Positions 41,398-51,809 of a DNA stretch of 64,000 nucleotides are shown piece after piece. The number at the start of each line of letters is the position of its first letter. The stretch's first letter is position 1. Origin of the DNA: Mesostigma viride (Eukaryota > Streptophyta > Mesostigmatophyceae > Mesostigmatales > Mesostigmataceae); assembly GCA_009746045.1 (NCBI GenBank), contig RPFO01000644.1, positions 821,180-885,179 of the forward strand. The letters are read 5' to 3'. A model generated the notes under the pieces. That model searched no databases, was not told the origin of the DNA, and saw only the letters and a program-made list of their open reading frames with translations. The position numbers were made by a program, and so were the translations under genes.

Positions 41398-42295
41398 AAC
41401 TCAGTCCTCCTGTGAGGACTGAGTTGGGACAGACGACGTGGAGGAGGAGGAGGATATTTAAACAGACCAGCTGCATGGGGTTCGCCCATGTGGCGTACGG
41501 CGAGCGCGGGGAGCAGAGGAGACCGACGCCCCCGTTCCCGGTGCCGTCGCCGCCCCCGTAGTAGAACCCCCAGCCGTCGATGTCGCCAGCAGCCAGGGCA
41601 GTCGATCCGCGGGCCGATGCAGTGCGCCTGTGTTCTTGGATTCCCAGGATGGCGATATTATTGTCGATGCAGAAACCAATAAGATTGGAGACTCGGTGGC
41701 ACTGACAGTCGTCACTGCGCTGGCAGTGACAGCGGTCAGCGTCGGGCTGGAGCGTGCGGGCGTTGAGGGAGGCGATGACCTAGGGCGCGCGTTGACCGAA
41801 AAGGGGGATGCAGGCGGGGGTGGGGGCGGAGATGGAGCAGGGTGGTGATGATGGGGGTGGGCCGGGGTGGAAATGGTGGGGTAGGGGGGGCGGTTTGAGG
41901 ACTTATGCTTTCAATCACCGTTTCGATTCTTCCTGCCAACCCGTAGAGGCCACGCCGACGGTTGGCTCGGGTGGCCAGGTAGAATGAGTCTGCGTCCGCA
42001 TAAGAAATGCGCGCATAAGAAATGCGTGCAGTCGGAGGAGGTTTCGGAGGCGGCCGCGCGAGGCGGGGCGAACCTGGCTCACTGCCGACCCGTTGCTCTC
42101 TCTCCGACAGCCCGAGGGCTGCGAAGGCAAATGGGCGGGAAGGGGAGTTAGGCAGATCCCACTGCTAGTAGAGCCGCGGAGCCGCGGGGCCGCGAGCGTC
42201 GTCATTGATAGGAGAGAAGGGTTCGCAGCGCGGGCTCCGGCTCAGGTGCAAAGCAACGAATTTATTAGGGGGACGGCCAAGCCTGGCAGCCATAC

Positions 42296-42524
42296 CTGAG
42301 CTGAAGTTGCCGCGGTGGATCCCCACACGTGCTGGGGAGCAGGTGACCGTCGATGCCGGTGGCGATGGCGGTGACGGCGGGGGCCGAGCAGGGGGCTGGG
42401 GCGCTCGCACGGCGGTATCCATGGGGGTCGCCGTCACTGGAGGAAGGTCCTGGCCATTAATGCGGACGATGAAGACGCCATTCAAGAGGCGGGCATAGAT
42501 TCTGGACCGTAGTTGCGGGTTGGC
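42296..42524 (-). CDS. Possible host exon, Pro-rich extracellular-type protein
   Basis: On the minus strand a CAG acceptor before 42524 and a donor CAG|GTATGG at 42295 bound an open stretch beginning ANPQLRSRIYARLLNGVFIV, then PPARPPPSPPSPPAST and a Cys-containing tail. The GC-rich coding style and PPSPP block recall hydroxyproline-rich wall or pherophorin-type proteins of volvocalean algae, but I see no diagnostic pherophorin motif. Neighbouring GC-rich sequence (41460-42250) may hold further exons that I could not define. Confidence 0.3.
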
Positions 42525-42602
42525 CTGCTTGACCATGAACAAAACGGATGACAAACTAGGCGAAATGGTTGTACGCAGCCACCACGACAAACCGTTACAT
42601 AA

Positions 42603-43124
42603 AAGTAGTAAGGAAGGAACTTAAATTAACTTAAATTAAATTAAATTAAATCAAATCAAATCAAATCAAATCAAATCAAATTAACTAAATTAAATTAAAT
42701 TAAATTAAATTAAATTAAATTAAATTAAATTAAATTAAATTAAATTAAATTAAATTAAATTAAATTAAATTAAATTAAATTAAATTAAATTAAATTAAAT
42801 TAAATTAAATTAAATTAAATTAAATTAAATTAAATTAAATTAAATTAAATTAAATTAAATCACATTAAATCAAATTAAATCAAATTAAATCACATTAAAT
42901 CACATTAAATCAAATTAAATCAAATTAAATCAAATTAAATCAAATTAAATCAAATTAATCAAATTAAATTAAACTAATTATTTGATTATTTAATTATTTA
43001 ATTATTTAATTCTTTAATTAATTTCATTATTTCATTATTTCATTATTAAATTATTACATTATTACATTATTACATTATTACATTATTTAATTATTTAATT
43101 ATTTAATTATTTAATTATTTAATA
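42603..43124. repeat. Expanded LINE-A tail: TTAAA-type microsatellite blocks
   Basis: About 520 bp are made of successive blocks: TTAAA units (perfect for ~250 bp), then variants with CAAAT and CACATT, then TTATTTAA, TTATTTCA and TTATTACA units, then TTATTTAA again. It abuts the CACGTGAC hairpin of a minus-strand LINE-A 3' end at 43125, so it occupies the position of that element's tail. Confidence 0.85.
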
Positions 43125-43545
43125 GACACGTGACTGCGTCACGTGAGCTAAGTCCTCAGTGGGAGGGGAACATGGGATGGAATGGATGGTGTAAGCTATC
43201 TAGGATATGGAATGTGGGAAACATAGGGCAAATCAGCGTACAGATCCTCATTACTAATGTGCAAACCAAAGGGGATAATAAGGGCCTTGCGCAGCATCTT
43301 GGTGACGTTGCCGTCGAGTCGTTGCTCCAGCTCCTGCGTCAGTGTCCAGGATTGTCAGAATGACGACCTTGAAGAGGTACGTCACGCTTGACGAGCCGGG
43401 GTAGGGCGGGGTTGCTCCACCAGCGGCGGTGGTCATATGGAGTTGCGCCTGGAGTTGATCAGAATATGGAGTTGCGCCCACGCCATGCCGTGTCGTCAGG
43501 TCGTCCTCGCAGTCGGGAAGCCAACTGCCGAACGGAGTCATGTTC
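43125..43545 (-). pseudogene. LINE-A 3' fragment, internally deleted
   Basis: After the hairpin and 3' UTR the coding end appears with large gaps: NEDLYADLPYV-region bases join directly to the YGAETWTL-region and then to the LLGSWLPD-region. One piece (GGAGTTGCGCC) is repeated. It is a scrambled remnant. Confidence 0.65.
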
Positions 43546-43617
43546 CTAATTAATTATTTAATTAATTATGCCTATTAATTATTTAATTATTTAATAATTA
43601 ATTAATCATTAATAATT

Positions 43618-43852
43618 AATAGACACGTGACTGCGTCACGTGAGCATAAGTCCTCAGTGGGAGGGGAACATTGGATGGAATGGATGGTGTAAGCTATCTA
43701 GGTCCTAGTTACAGGGGTGTGGGCACCGCGCGGCCCGAATCGCTATGAATGCCATACGCGGTCACACGCGGAGCCCCCACAGACTTGGGGGTGGTCTCCT
43801 TCATCACTACTTGCCATCTATCCTTGCGTACCATCTCAGTGCCTCCATTAAT
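43618..43852 (-). mobile_element. LINE-A 3' end, short
   Basis: It carries the tail, hairpin, 3' UTR and the last ~30 codons in complement, ending near CTCAGTGCCTCC. It lies head-to-tail with the next copy, whose tail follows directly. Confidence 0.65.
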
Positions 43853-44886
43853 TAATTAATTAATAGACACGTGACTGCGTCACGTGAGCATAAGTCCTCA
43901 GTGGGAGGGGAACATGGGATGGAATGGATGGTGTAAGCTATCTACTAGGTCCTAGTTACAGGGGTGTGGGCACCGCGGCCCGAATCGCTATGAATGCCAT
44001 ACTTGGTCACACGCGGAGCCCCCACAGACTTGGGGGTGGTCTCCTTCATCACCACTTGCCACCTATCCTTGCGCACCATCTGCCTCCATATTACAGACAA
44101 ACCAGCTAGGAGGCTGCCCGGGGGTGAGCCCGTCACGTCTAGTGTAGCACATGTCCATGCCGAGTCTATCACGAAAAGTCCACAGGCGGCCATGCCGCGC
44201 GCGGCCGGGGGCACGCCAGGTGAGGACATATCGCCCAGGCTGGGCGGGCTTGGTGCCAGCTAGTCTATCTGATGTATCTACCTGATCTGTGCGGGCCAGA
44301 TGCCCGGCTAGGCCCAGGCGCCTGTGCCTAATAATGTGGGAAACATAGGGCAAATCAGCGTACAAATCCTCATTACTAATGTGCAAACCAAAGGGGATGT
44401 TAAGGGCCTTGCGCAGCATCTCAAGGTGACGTTGCCGTCCAGTCGTTGCTCCAGCTCCTGCGTCAGTGTCCAGGTCTCGGCGCCGTAGGTCAGGATCGTC
44501 AGAATGACGACCTTGAAGAGGTACGTCACGCTTGACGATCCGGGGTAGGGCGGGGTTGCTCCACCAGCGGCGGTGGTCATGGAGTTGCGCCCACGCCATG
44601 CCGATCCGTGTCGTCAGGTCGTCCTCGCAGTCGGGAAGCCAACTGCTGAGCAGCTTGAAGCGGCCTGAAGTAGGGTAGTTGACCTCGGTGTCGTCTAAGA
44701 GGCGGAGTGTGGGTGGGGGCCCTGCCATGCCGAGGGCCAGGGCCTCCGTTTTAATTCTGGGGCTGACTACTAGACCAACCGCCCGGAGCCTCGAGCGCCA
44801 GGCAGTCCAGCCAAAGTTGGGCAGACTCCGGCTTCTCGATGAGCGTGATGCCGTCGGCATAAATGAGGTCAGCTAGTAAATTCTGC
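43853..44886 (-). pseudogene. LINE-A 3' half with RT end
   Basis: The minus strand covers the 3' UTR back to the YADD-region of the RT (GCCGTCGGCATAAATGAGGTC in complement). Indels near 44425 and 44520 break the frame. It stops abruptly at the TTAA of the next element (44887). Confidence 0.75.
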
Positions 44887-47800
44887 TTAAGGGGACTCGC
44901 ACGTCCAAAAGCCTGAAAAACTGACTTCAATGAATTTCAGTTCCAATGCACTCGGGAACCATCTAGTGATGATTGAGTACCATAAATATGATGTTTGGAC
45001 ATTCATGCCACCACTTGTTGGGGGTACTACGCCCAACCACGCACCGGTGGCGAGCTAAAAATAGAAAAAGACGCTATTTATGAGATATTTTGCCCAAGAC
45101 AAACCACTTATCCAAATGACCTGCCCATACATTTCTGCAAAGTTCCCCCACTTTTTTAAAAGCTGGGCTATTTACATGGCCAAAATGGTCACATTTGTTT
45201 GAGTTATTAATTTTCCCGCAAAATGGGTACTTTTTTGAGCCAAAAAAAATAAATCAAATCATTAACACATCAGATTGGGTCATCCATACATTTTAAATTC
45301 CACTGAGTAAGGGGAAACACAACCCCAAAGTTTGAGCTCATTCTGACAAGCGTAGCTCAAGTTATTGATTTTCCTGTGATGCCACCTGGGTAGACGCTAA
45401 AAGAGAATTGAGCTAGTGCTGAGCCAAAATGACATCTGTTTTGCTACCCTAGACACCCAAAAACATGCCCACTTTGATCACGGAGTGTGAGGAGGATGTC
45501 CGGAGCGTCATACGCCCCACCCCTCCATCGTCACAGCCAGCCTTGTGAGTCTACCCTTAACAACAAGGCTGGTAGGACGACACGCCTGAGCAGCATATGT
45601 CATGCCTATCTCAGGCTAATAATGTGTGATTTTGTGCCAACAACCAAGTTGTTCCACCCAACAACACATTAACCCTTAAATGGTGTACGCTCAGTCCTAT
45701 TAAACGGACTGAGTTGCACATCTTCGCACATATGTTCATCTATGGCCTAAAAACAATTTCTGGCTACCCCTTGGTACCAAGCATGCATTTATGTTGAATT
45801 TCTTTGGGGACATGCCATTGGTCCCATATCTATGACTTTTGGGTGCTATAAATAGCACCAACCCCTGGGGGGTACGGAAAAATGGGATTTGAGACATACA
45901 TCATGCAATATGGACCACTTATACAAATCAGAAGGCCCTGGAATTTCAAAGGCAGTTACTTTATATCACAGGCATGCCATCAATGCATTCACAACATGAC
46001 ATGCCACAGAGCTGCACAAGCCAGCTAGCAAAAAGTCCAAAATAGCTCAGTCCGTTTAATAGGACTGAGTTTTTTTTTGGGGGGGGGCTAGCACTACCGT
46101 TTTGGTTTCCCATCCCAATGTGGCATAAAACATCATAGCTGGCCACACATGCATCCTCCAACACATTTCCAGCATATAAAACAGCAGCTCATGCTATATA
46201 ATACAGTAAATCTAATGCCATTGGGCATAAAGCACGTGTAGAAGGCACATGCAAGGAGCTTATTACCAACGTACCTTATACGCTACAAACAACTTCAAAA
46301 TACAAGGAAAAAGGAAAGAAACAAAATTAGCAACTTGCTGATGCTTCAATGCAAGCAGATCCCAGGCATCTCTATGTCTCTAACACACAGCAAACACACA
46401 AAAAGAAGGCGGACTTGGCCAGCATGCATGCCTAGAACTGGGCAGAAAAACATTCGCCCTGAGCTGTTAAAGCAACGGAAAGCATCGTATCATCACAATA
46501 AACATTATTACAAACGATATCTGTCGTTATACCAGCATTCATGTTGCAGCATACGCTAAAAGCAGTCAAAACTCGTCTAAAATCTGGCCGAGGTAACATT
46601 ACTACCCAGCCATCACAAGCCTATCCACAGAAGCAATAAAGCAACAAAAAGACACTCGTAAAGCCTCGATTATAGCCCCGAGACCTGTATAGAAACAATA
46701 TATGACACATGCGCGGTCACTGAGACATGGTAAAAGGCTAAAACGTACCTGGTCGAAACCGCAGATTACCTTGTTTGCGGGAGCTAGCACGCCCACCCCA
46801 CGAACGTAGCCTCAATAATGTCCTGGCCGCCATTGATGATCAACTGTGCTAGGAACAACGTAACTAACTCATCCATGCGCAAAAGTCCGAACATTTCCTG
46901 CCGAGCAACGAGTAGAGCTTGCACTGTCATCGCCTGGCCGCTCACACGATTTGCTGCGCCGCCACATAACCTCGGGACATATCTAGGCATTTGTAAATGA
47001 TGCACGGCTACGCAAATAGCATTTATAAGACCTAGGGATGATGCCTACAAAGTTTCAGTCGAATACGTCAAGCCATGCTCTCGCCCCAGTCAGTTGTTTG
47101 TGCCACCATAGCCGCGGACGTGAATAATTTTTATTCACGTCGTCCTTGTTTGGCCATGGTACCCCCCCAACTTTCCTTGACCATAGGTCCCTGTCCAGGT
47201 GTCCAAAAGTAGTAAACCAGGGGTGCACGAGAATCTACAAATCTAGATCTCAAAGCTGGTCCAGACAGAATCTCAAAAAGTTTGCTAGAATCTGAGCTAG
47301 TTCTGCCACAAACTCGGTCCGTTTAATAGGACTGAGAAAAACTCAGTCCTTTAAAACGGACCGAGTACCATTTAAGGGTTAAAAACCCTCTTCCAACAAG
47401 CCGCCGGACATGTGGAGGACCACACACGCAGTATATAAAGAGAAAACAAGCTGACTTTTTATCCACTGAGCCAACCTGTGGCTAGCTGCTCTGGTTAGCA
47501 TGACAAAGGCTATCATTTACTCAGTGGGAAAGGTGAAGAGACCATTGGAACAACCTACCTGACGCATGTGCCATCAAAGCATTGTGTCCCGCAAAATGCA
47601 CACTGCCTCCTTTCTAACAAGCACGAGCCACTTTCTTTAGGAGACAGGTGCCAGCTCGTGAGTGTCTGGGGAAAATGATGCCGCTGCTTAGGAAGACCGC
47701 GTGAATTTCCTCGAACACAACTGTCTATAAAGCAAAAGAAATTTCAGAGAAGCATGGAAATAAAAGCATTACACCTTCCCGACAGGTTGTGGGCCACGCG

Positions 47801-48509
47801 CTGCAGCAAGCCAGCCACGTCACAGACGAACTTGCTAAAAAACATCCAGGAATCCAGCGATGCAGCGCCAGGACCCGCAACTTCATGGCTGCATCTGGCC
47901 GGAAAGAAGGCAAAAAGCTTACGCTCAACGAGCTAAGAAAGCAGGAAAGCGCTATCTTAGGACGTTTAATACAAGAACGTACCATAACGGGCATTTATTC
48001 GTGCCCAGGCGCACAAGAAAGGCCACCCTTTCATGGAGAGGTCGGGCGCGCATCGCGCAGGCCTAATGTTATCTTACCGCAAAATGACGGGAAAGGTAAA
48101 GATAGCAGCGGGAATTTTTACGGCTTTAGAAACATCATTAAACTAGCTTCCATTAGGACCATCAAAACTGGCAACAATCGACAATCACACCTGCAGGCAT
48201 CAATTATACTTTATTCATCCCGACAGAAATTCAGGCCGGACCCCCCCTGCCGATGGTAAAGAAAAAGAGCCCGCGACATTATAGATCGCAACTATCCCAC
48301 CATAAAGTAGAATCAGTAACTAATTTTCTCCAAGAATCGAGCATTTTTTCTGCTTTCCGCGAGCCAGATTTGTCACGTTTCGTCTAAAAGCAGTCGCCAT
48401 GGCCACTTCCGCAAGGGGTGCGCGCACCGTGCACCCACTTTTCACGGTACGGAGGGTACCGCGGAATTTTTTTGGCGCGGAAAATATTCGCCGCGCCGAG
48501 TCCCCTTAA
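44887..48509. mobile_element. TTAA-flanked DNA transposon, GGGGAC type, copy 2
   Basis: The ends are TTAA-GGGGACTCG (44887-44899) and CGAGTCCCC-TTAA (48497-48509). The interior matches copy 1 (15304-18412) in inverted orientation, for example CGTCTTTTTCTATTTTTAGC near 45060 and the AAAATGGGTAC block near 45220, plus GTGCGCGCACC near 48420. No transposase frame was found. A smaller TTAA element is nested at 45669-47382. Confidence 0.7.
45669..47382. mobile_element. Nested piggyBac-like element (TTAACCCTTAAATGGT ends)
   Basis: The left end is TTAACCCTTAAATGGT (45669-45684) and the right end ACCATTTAAGGGTTAA (47367-47382), a perfect 12-bp inverted repeat inside TTAA. Close to both ends are palindromes of the type CTCAGTCC...GGACTGAG (near 45691 and 47310-47366), with another near 46050. 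TTAA-CCCT is a classic piggyBac end. It is non-autonomous, with no transposase seen. Confidence 0.75.
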
Positions 48510-48686
48510 TTGTAAATTATGCCTATACATTGAATGCCTTTACCCCTCCACCGTCTCTGACTCGTGACTTAAATGAGTCACGAGATGTACAGGTGGCAGC
48601 GCCCCCATTCAGCCTAATTTTTTTTTCTAGACCATACTAGGAACCAAGCATAACCATACATAGTCCATGGTAGGGCCCACCTGGGG

Positions 48687-49581
48687 AATTAATTTGACTT
48701 GTGCTCCCGTTGGGGAGTCACGGAGCATTAACCCCGATCGATGGATGGATGGATGGATGGATGGATGGATGGATGGATGGATGGATGGATGGATGGATGG
48801 ATGGATGGATGGATGGATGGATGGATGGATGGATGGATGGATGGATGGATGGATGGATGGATGGATGGATGGATGGATGGATGGATGGATGGATGGATGG
48901 ATGGATGGATGGATGGATGGATGGATGGATGGATGGATGGATGGATGGATGGATGGATGGATGGATGGATGGATGGATGGATGGATGGATGGATGGATGG
49001 ATGGATGGATGGATGGATGGATGGATGGATGGATGGATGGATGGATGGATGGATGGATGGATGGATGGATGGATGGATGGATGGATGGATGGATGGATGG
49101 ATGGATGGATGGATGGATGGATGGATGGATGGATGGATGGATGGATGGATGGATGGATGGATGGATGGATGGATGGATGGATGGATGGATGGATGGATGG
49201 ATGGATGGATGGATGGATGGATGGATGGATGGATGGATGGATGGATGGATGGATGGATGGATGGATGGATGGATGGATGGATGGATGGATGGATGGATGG
49301 ATGGATGGATGGATGGATGGATGGATGGATGGATGGATGGATGGATGGATGGATGGATGGATGGATGGATGGATGGATGGATGGATGGATGGATGGATGG
49401 ATGGATGGATGGATGGATGGGGACACATGCACAATCCTACCGGTCTAATCTATCTACAGCATCAAGCCAACTCTATTCTAAGCTTTCTACCCTACATAGG
49501 GGTCCTGTCTGGCGTGCTTCCCGCGTACGTGTTTGCCAACGCGGGCGCTTCCCCACGGGAGGGGGTTCGTTGTCCTCTATG
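48687..49581 (-). mobile_element. LINE-C insertion with 8-bp TSD and giant CATC repeat
   Basis: Target duplications ACCTGGGG lie at 48679-48686 and 49582-49589; the interrupted sequence is continuous in the other arm of the host element. The minus strand has a 5'-truncated 3' UTR (GGGGAAGCGCCCGC, ACCGGTAGGATTG), an expanded CATC block, GGGGTTAATGCTCC and the GGGAGCAC hairpin. Only a short AT tail is left. Confidence 0.8.
48741..49420. repeat. Perfect (GGAT)n microsatellite, 680 bp (~170 units)
   Basis: The tetranucleotide is uninterrupted. It lies exactly where other LINE-C copies have three to six CATC units, so it grew from the element's own 3' UTR. The very long frames it creates on both strands are artefacts of the repeat. 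Confidence 0.95.
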
Positions 49582-49682
49582 ACCTGGGGGTACAGTGGGT
49601 GGTCCCAGTGCTAGCCCCCCCTGCTCTATAAATAGCTCCCCCCCTCAGGGGGGTATGGTGAGTGTGCGCGGTGACACCCTTA

Positions 49683-50002
49683 ATAATTAATTCTAAATAA
49701 TTTATTACTAGACACGTGAAGTCCTGCGTCACATGAGCATAAGTCCTCAGTGGGAGGGGAACATTGGATGGAAATATGGAGGGTGTAAGCTATCTAGGTC
49801 CTAGTTACAGGGGTGTGGGCACCACGGCCCGAATCGCTATGAATGCCATAAGCGGTCACACGCGGACGGCCCCCACAGACTTGGGGGTGGTCTCCTTCAT
49901 CACTAAGTACATGCCATCTATCCGTGCGTACCATCTGCCTCCATATTACAGACAAACCAGGAGGCTGCCCGGGCGTGAGCCCGTCGCGTCTAGTGTAGCA
50001 CA
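49683..50002 (-). mobile_element. LINE-A 3' end insertion, 14-bp TSD
   Basis: Target duplications CGGTGACACCCTTA lie at 49669-49682 and 50003-50016. The 320-bp insert has tail, (mutated) hairpin, 3' UTR and the last ~60 codons, 5'-truncated. Confidence 0.85.
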
Positions 50003-50525
50003 CGGTGACACCCTTATAATGGATGATAGACCCCTTTCCTCTCGAGATGAGTTGATCCTGGGGTTGTATTTGTAGATAGATTTTTTAGTTAGGATGGGAT
50101 ACAAACACTACAAATCGTAACTGCCCCAGGGACCCATCAGCTGGTGCTAAAAATAACTGGGTTATTTCCCTACTCAGACAGCTGTGCACCAGGGTACCCC
50201 AGTACCCCCTTGACTTTGACCAGGCTTTCCACCCTGATACGGTGGCAAACTACGGTCAGACAAGTGTCCTATGTACAGATAGTGTGAATCTAGATCTTTT
50301 CGGTGGTCTAGTTGGTTCCCCCCAAAACCTTCACGCCAAATCCCTATACAGGGCGCACAAACTCGTGCAGAACGTGAGGCATGAGAAAAACTGGCAGTCG
50401 AAAATCAGCACGAGGACGGTTGGGGGGTTAATGTATATTTCCGGTATAGGACCCACAGTAGTGGGATTGTAGTCTTTGACAATGACCGCACATCATTGCT
50501 AGCTTATCCTGCATATCTGACCATT

Positions 50526-51114
50526 CGACGGCGCCGTCACCAAGATGCTGCGCAAGGCCCGGCCTTAACATCCCCTTTGGTTTGCACATTGGTAATGAGG
50601 ATTTGTACGCTGATTTGCCCTATGTTTCCCACATTATTAGGCACAGGCGCCTGGGCCTAGCCGGGCATCTGGCCCGCACAGATCAGGTAGATACATCAGA
50701 TAGACTAGCTGGCACCAAGCCCGCCCAGCCTGGGCGATATGTCCTATCCTGGTGTGCCCCCGGCCGCGCGCGGCATGGCCGCCCGTGGACTTTTAATTTG
50801 TGATAGACTCGGCGTGGACATGTGCTACACTAGACGTGACGGGCTCACCCCCGGGCAGCCTCCTGGTTTGTCTGTAATATGGAGGCAGATGGTGCGCAAG
50901 GATAGATGGCAAGTATTGATGAAGGAGACCACCCCCAAGCCTGTGGGGGCTCCGCGTGTGACCAAGTATGGCATAGCGATTCGGGCCGCGCGGTGCCCAC
51001 ACCCCTGTAACTAGGACCTAGATAGCTTATACCATCCATTCCATACCATGTTCCCCTCCCACTGAGGTCTTATGCTCACGTGACGCAGTCACGTGTCTAT
51101 TAATCAATTAATTA
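50526..51114 (+). mobile_element. LINE-A 3' end insertion, 11-bp TSD
   Basis: Target duplications ATCTGACCATT lie at 50515-50525 and 51115-51125. The insert begins in the ORF (CGACGGCGCCGTCACC), runs through NEDLYADLPYVSHII and the C-terminus with small indels, and ends with hairpin and ATTA tail. Confidence 0.85.
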
Positions 51115-51269
51115 ATCTGACCATTAATCTGAGTCATTGGGGCTGAGCGGATGACGCCAACACCGTCTTTGCTCTGCATGTCAGCCAAAATCATATCGCG
51201 GATCGTCCGATGTTGGCCACCGCGTCGCCTAACCCTGACAGGGCCTGCATGGCCACGTAAGAAGATATC

Positions 51270-51809
51270 AAGGAGACAACCAGCGCAGCTGGCCAGAAAT
51301 CAGGAGAATCCGGACCACATTGGTAGCTCGAGCCTGCCGTTATCTTGTCCGCGTGTTCGAGTCGTTCAGGATGATGAAGATGAATGGTGATGGAAATGTG
51401 TATCCTTGTGCATTGAAATTATGGCTGGCTTACGTGTAGAGACTAGGACCTAGATAGCTTATACCATCCATTCCATCTCATGTTCCCCTCCCACTGAGGA
51501 CTTATGCTCACGTGACGCAGTCACGTGTCTATTAATTAATTAATTAATGACGTGTAGAGCGACTAGATGACCTAGACGGTGGGGCCGGAAACAGCATGCT
51601 TGATCAGGGCGTGTGTTTCGAGCCTAACTGGCCGGGAGTGTCTAGTGGTGAGCACCATTGCTGCGATCGCTCTCCCACCATTTACGAGGAAATACCCGCA
51701 AATGGAAAACCACTGAAAAGGTCTAGCTAGTCAGTCATTACGTTAGCCATGCCATGATTCCAAACGTCCAAGAACTGCACACGGTGCAAAGGCAAAAATC
51801 CGGAACGGT
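51270..51809 (-). mobile_element. Penelope-like 3' end insertion, 15-bp TSD
   Basis: Target duplications ACGTAAGAAGATATC lie at 51255-51269 and 51810-51824. The minus strand matches 25865-26265, the 3' UTR of the Penelope-like element, with few differences. It is itself interrupted by a LINE-A insertion at 51442-51549. Confidence 0.85.
51442..51549 (+). mobile_element. Minimal LINE-A insertion (108 bp), 10-bp TSD
   Basis: Target duplications ACGTGTAGAG lie at 51432-51441 and 51550-51559. Only the last ~85 bp of the 3' UTR, the hairpin and the ATTA tail are present, so these bases are enough to define a retrotransposed end. Confidence 0.9.

Larger units (their letters stand above)
37673..41460. 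mobile_element. Possible TIR element with subterminal 28-bp palindromes
   Basis: The left side has TCCTCCTCCACTCGTCGTCT and a palindrome at 37725-37752 (AACTCAGTCCTCT and its near-complement). The right side has, inverted, ACAGACGACGTGGAGGAGGA and a palindrome at 41398-41425. The ends are not sharply defined and no transposase was seen. LINE-A copy 4 is inserted inside. Confidence 0.4.

Noticed and set aside
48667-49614. 300-codon frames of repeated MDGW or SIHP
   Set aside because: Translation of the perfect GGAT/ATCC microsatellite. No independent coding evidence.
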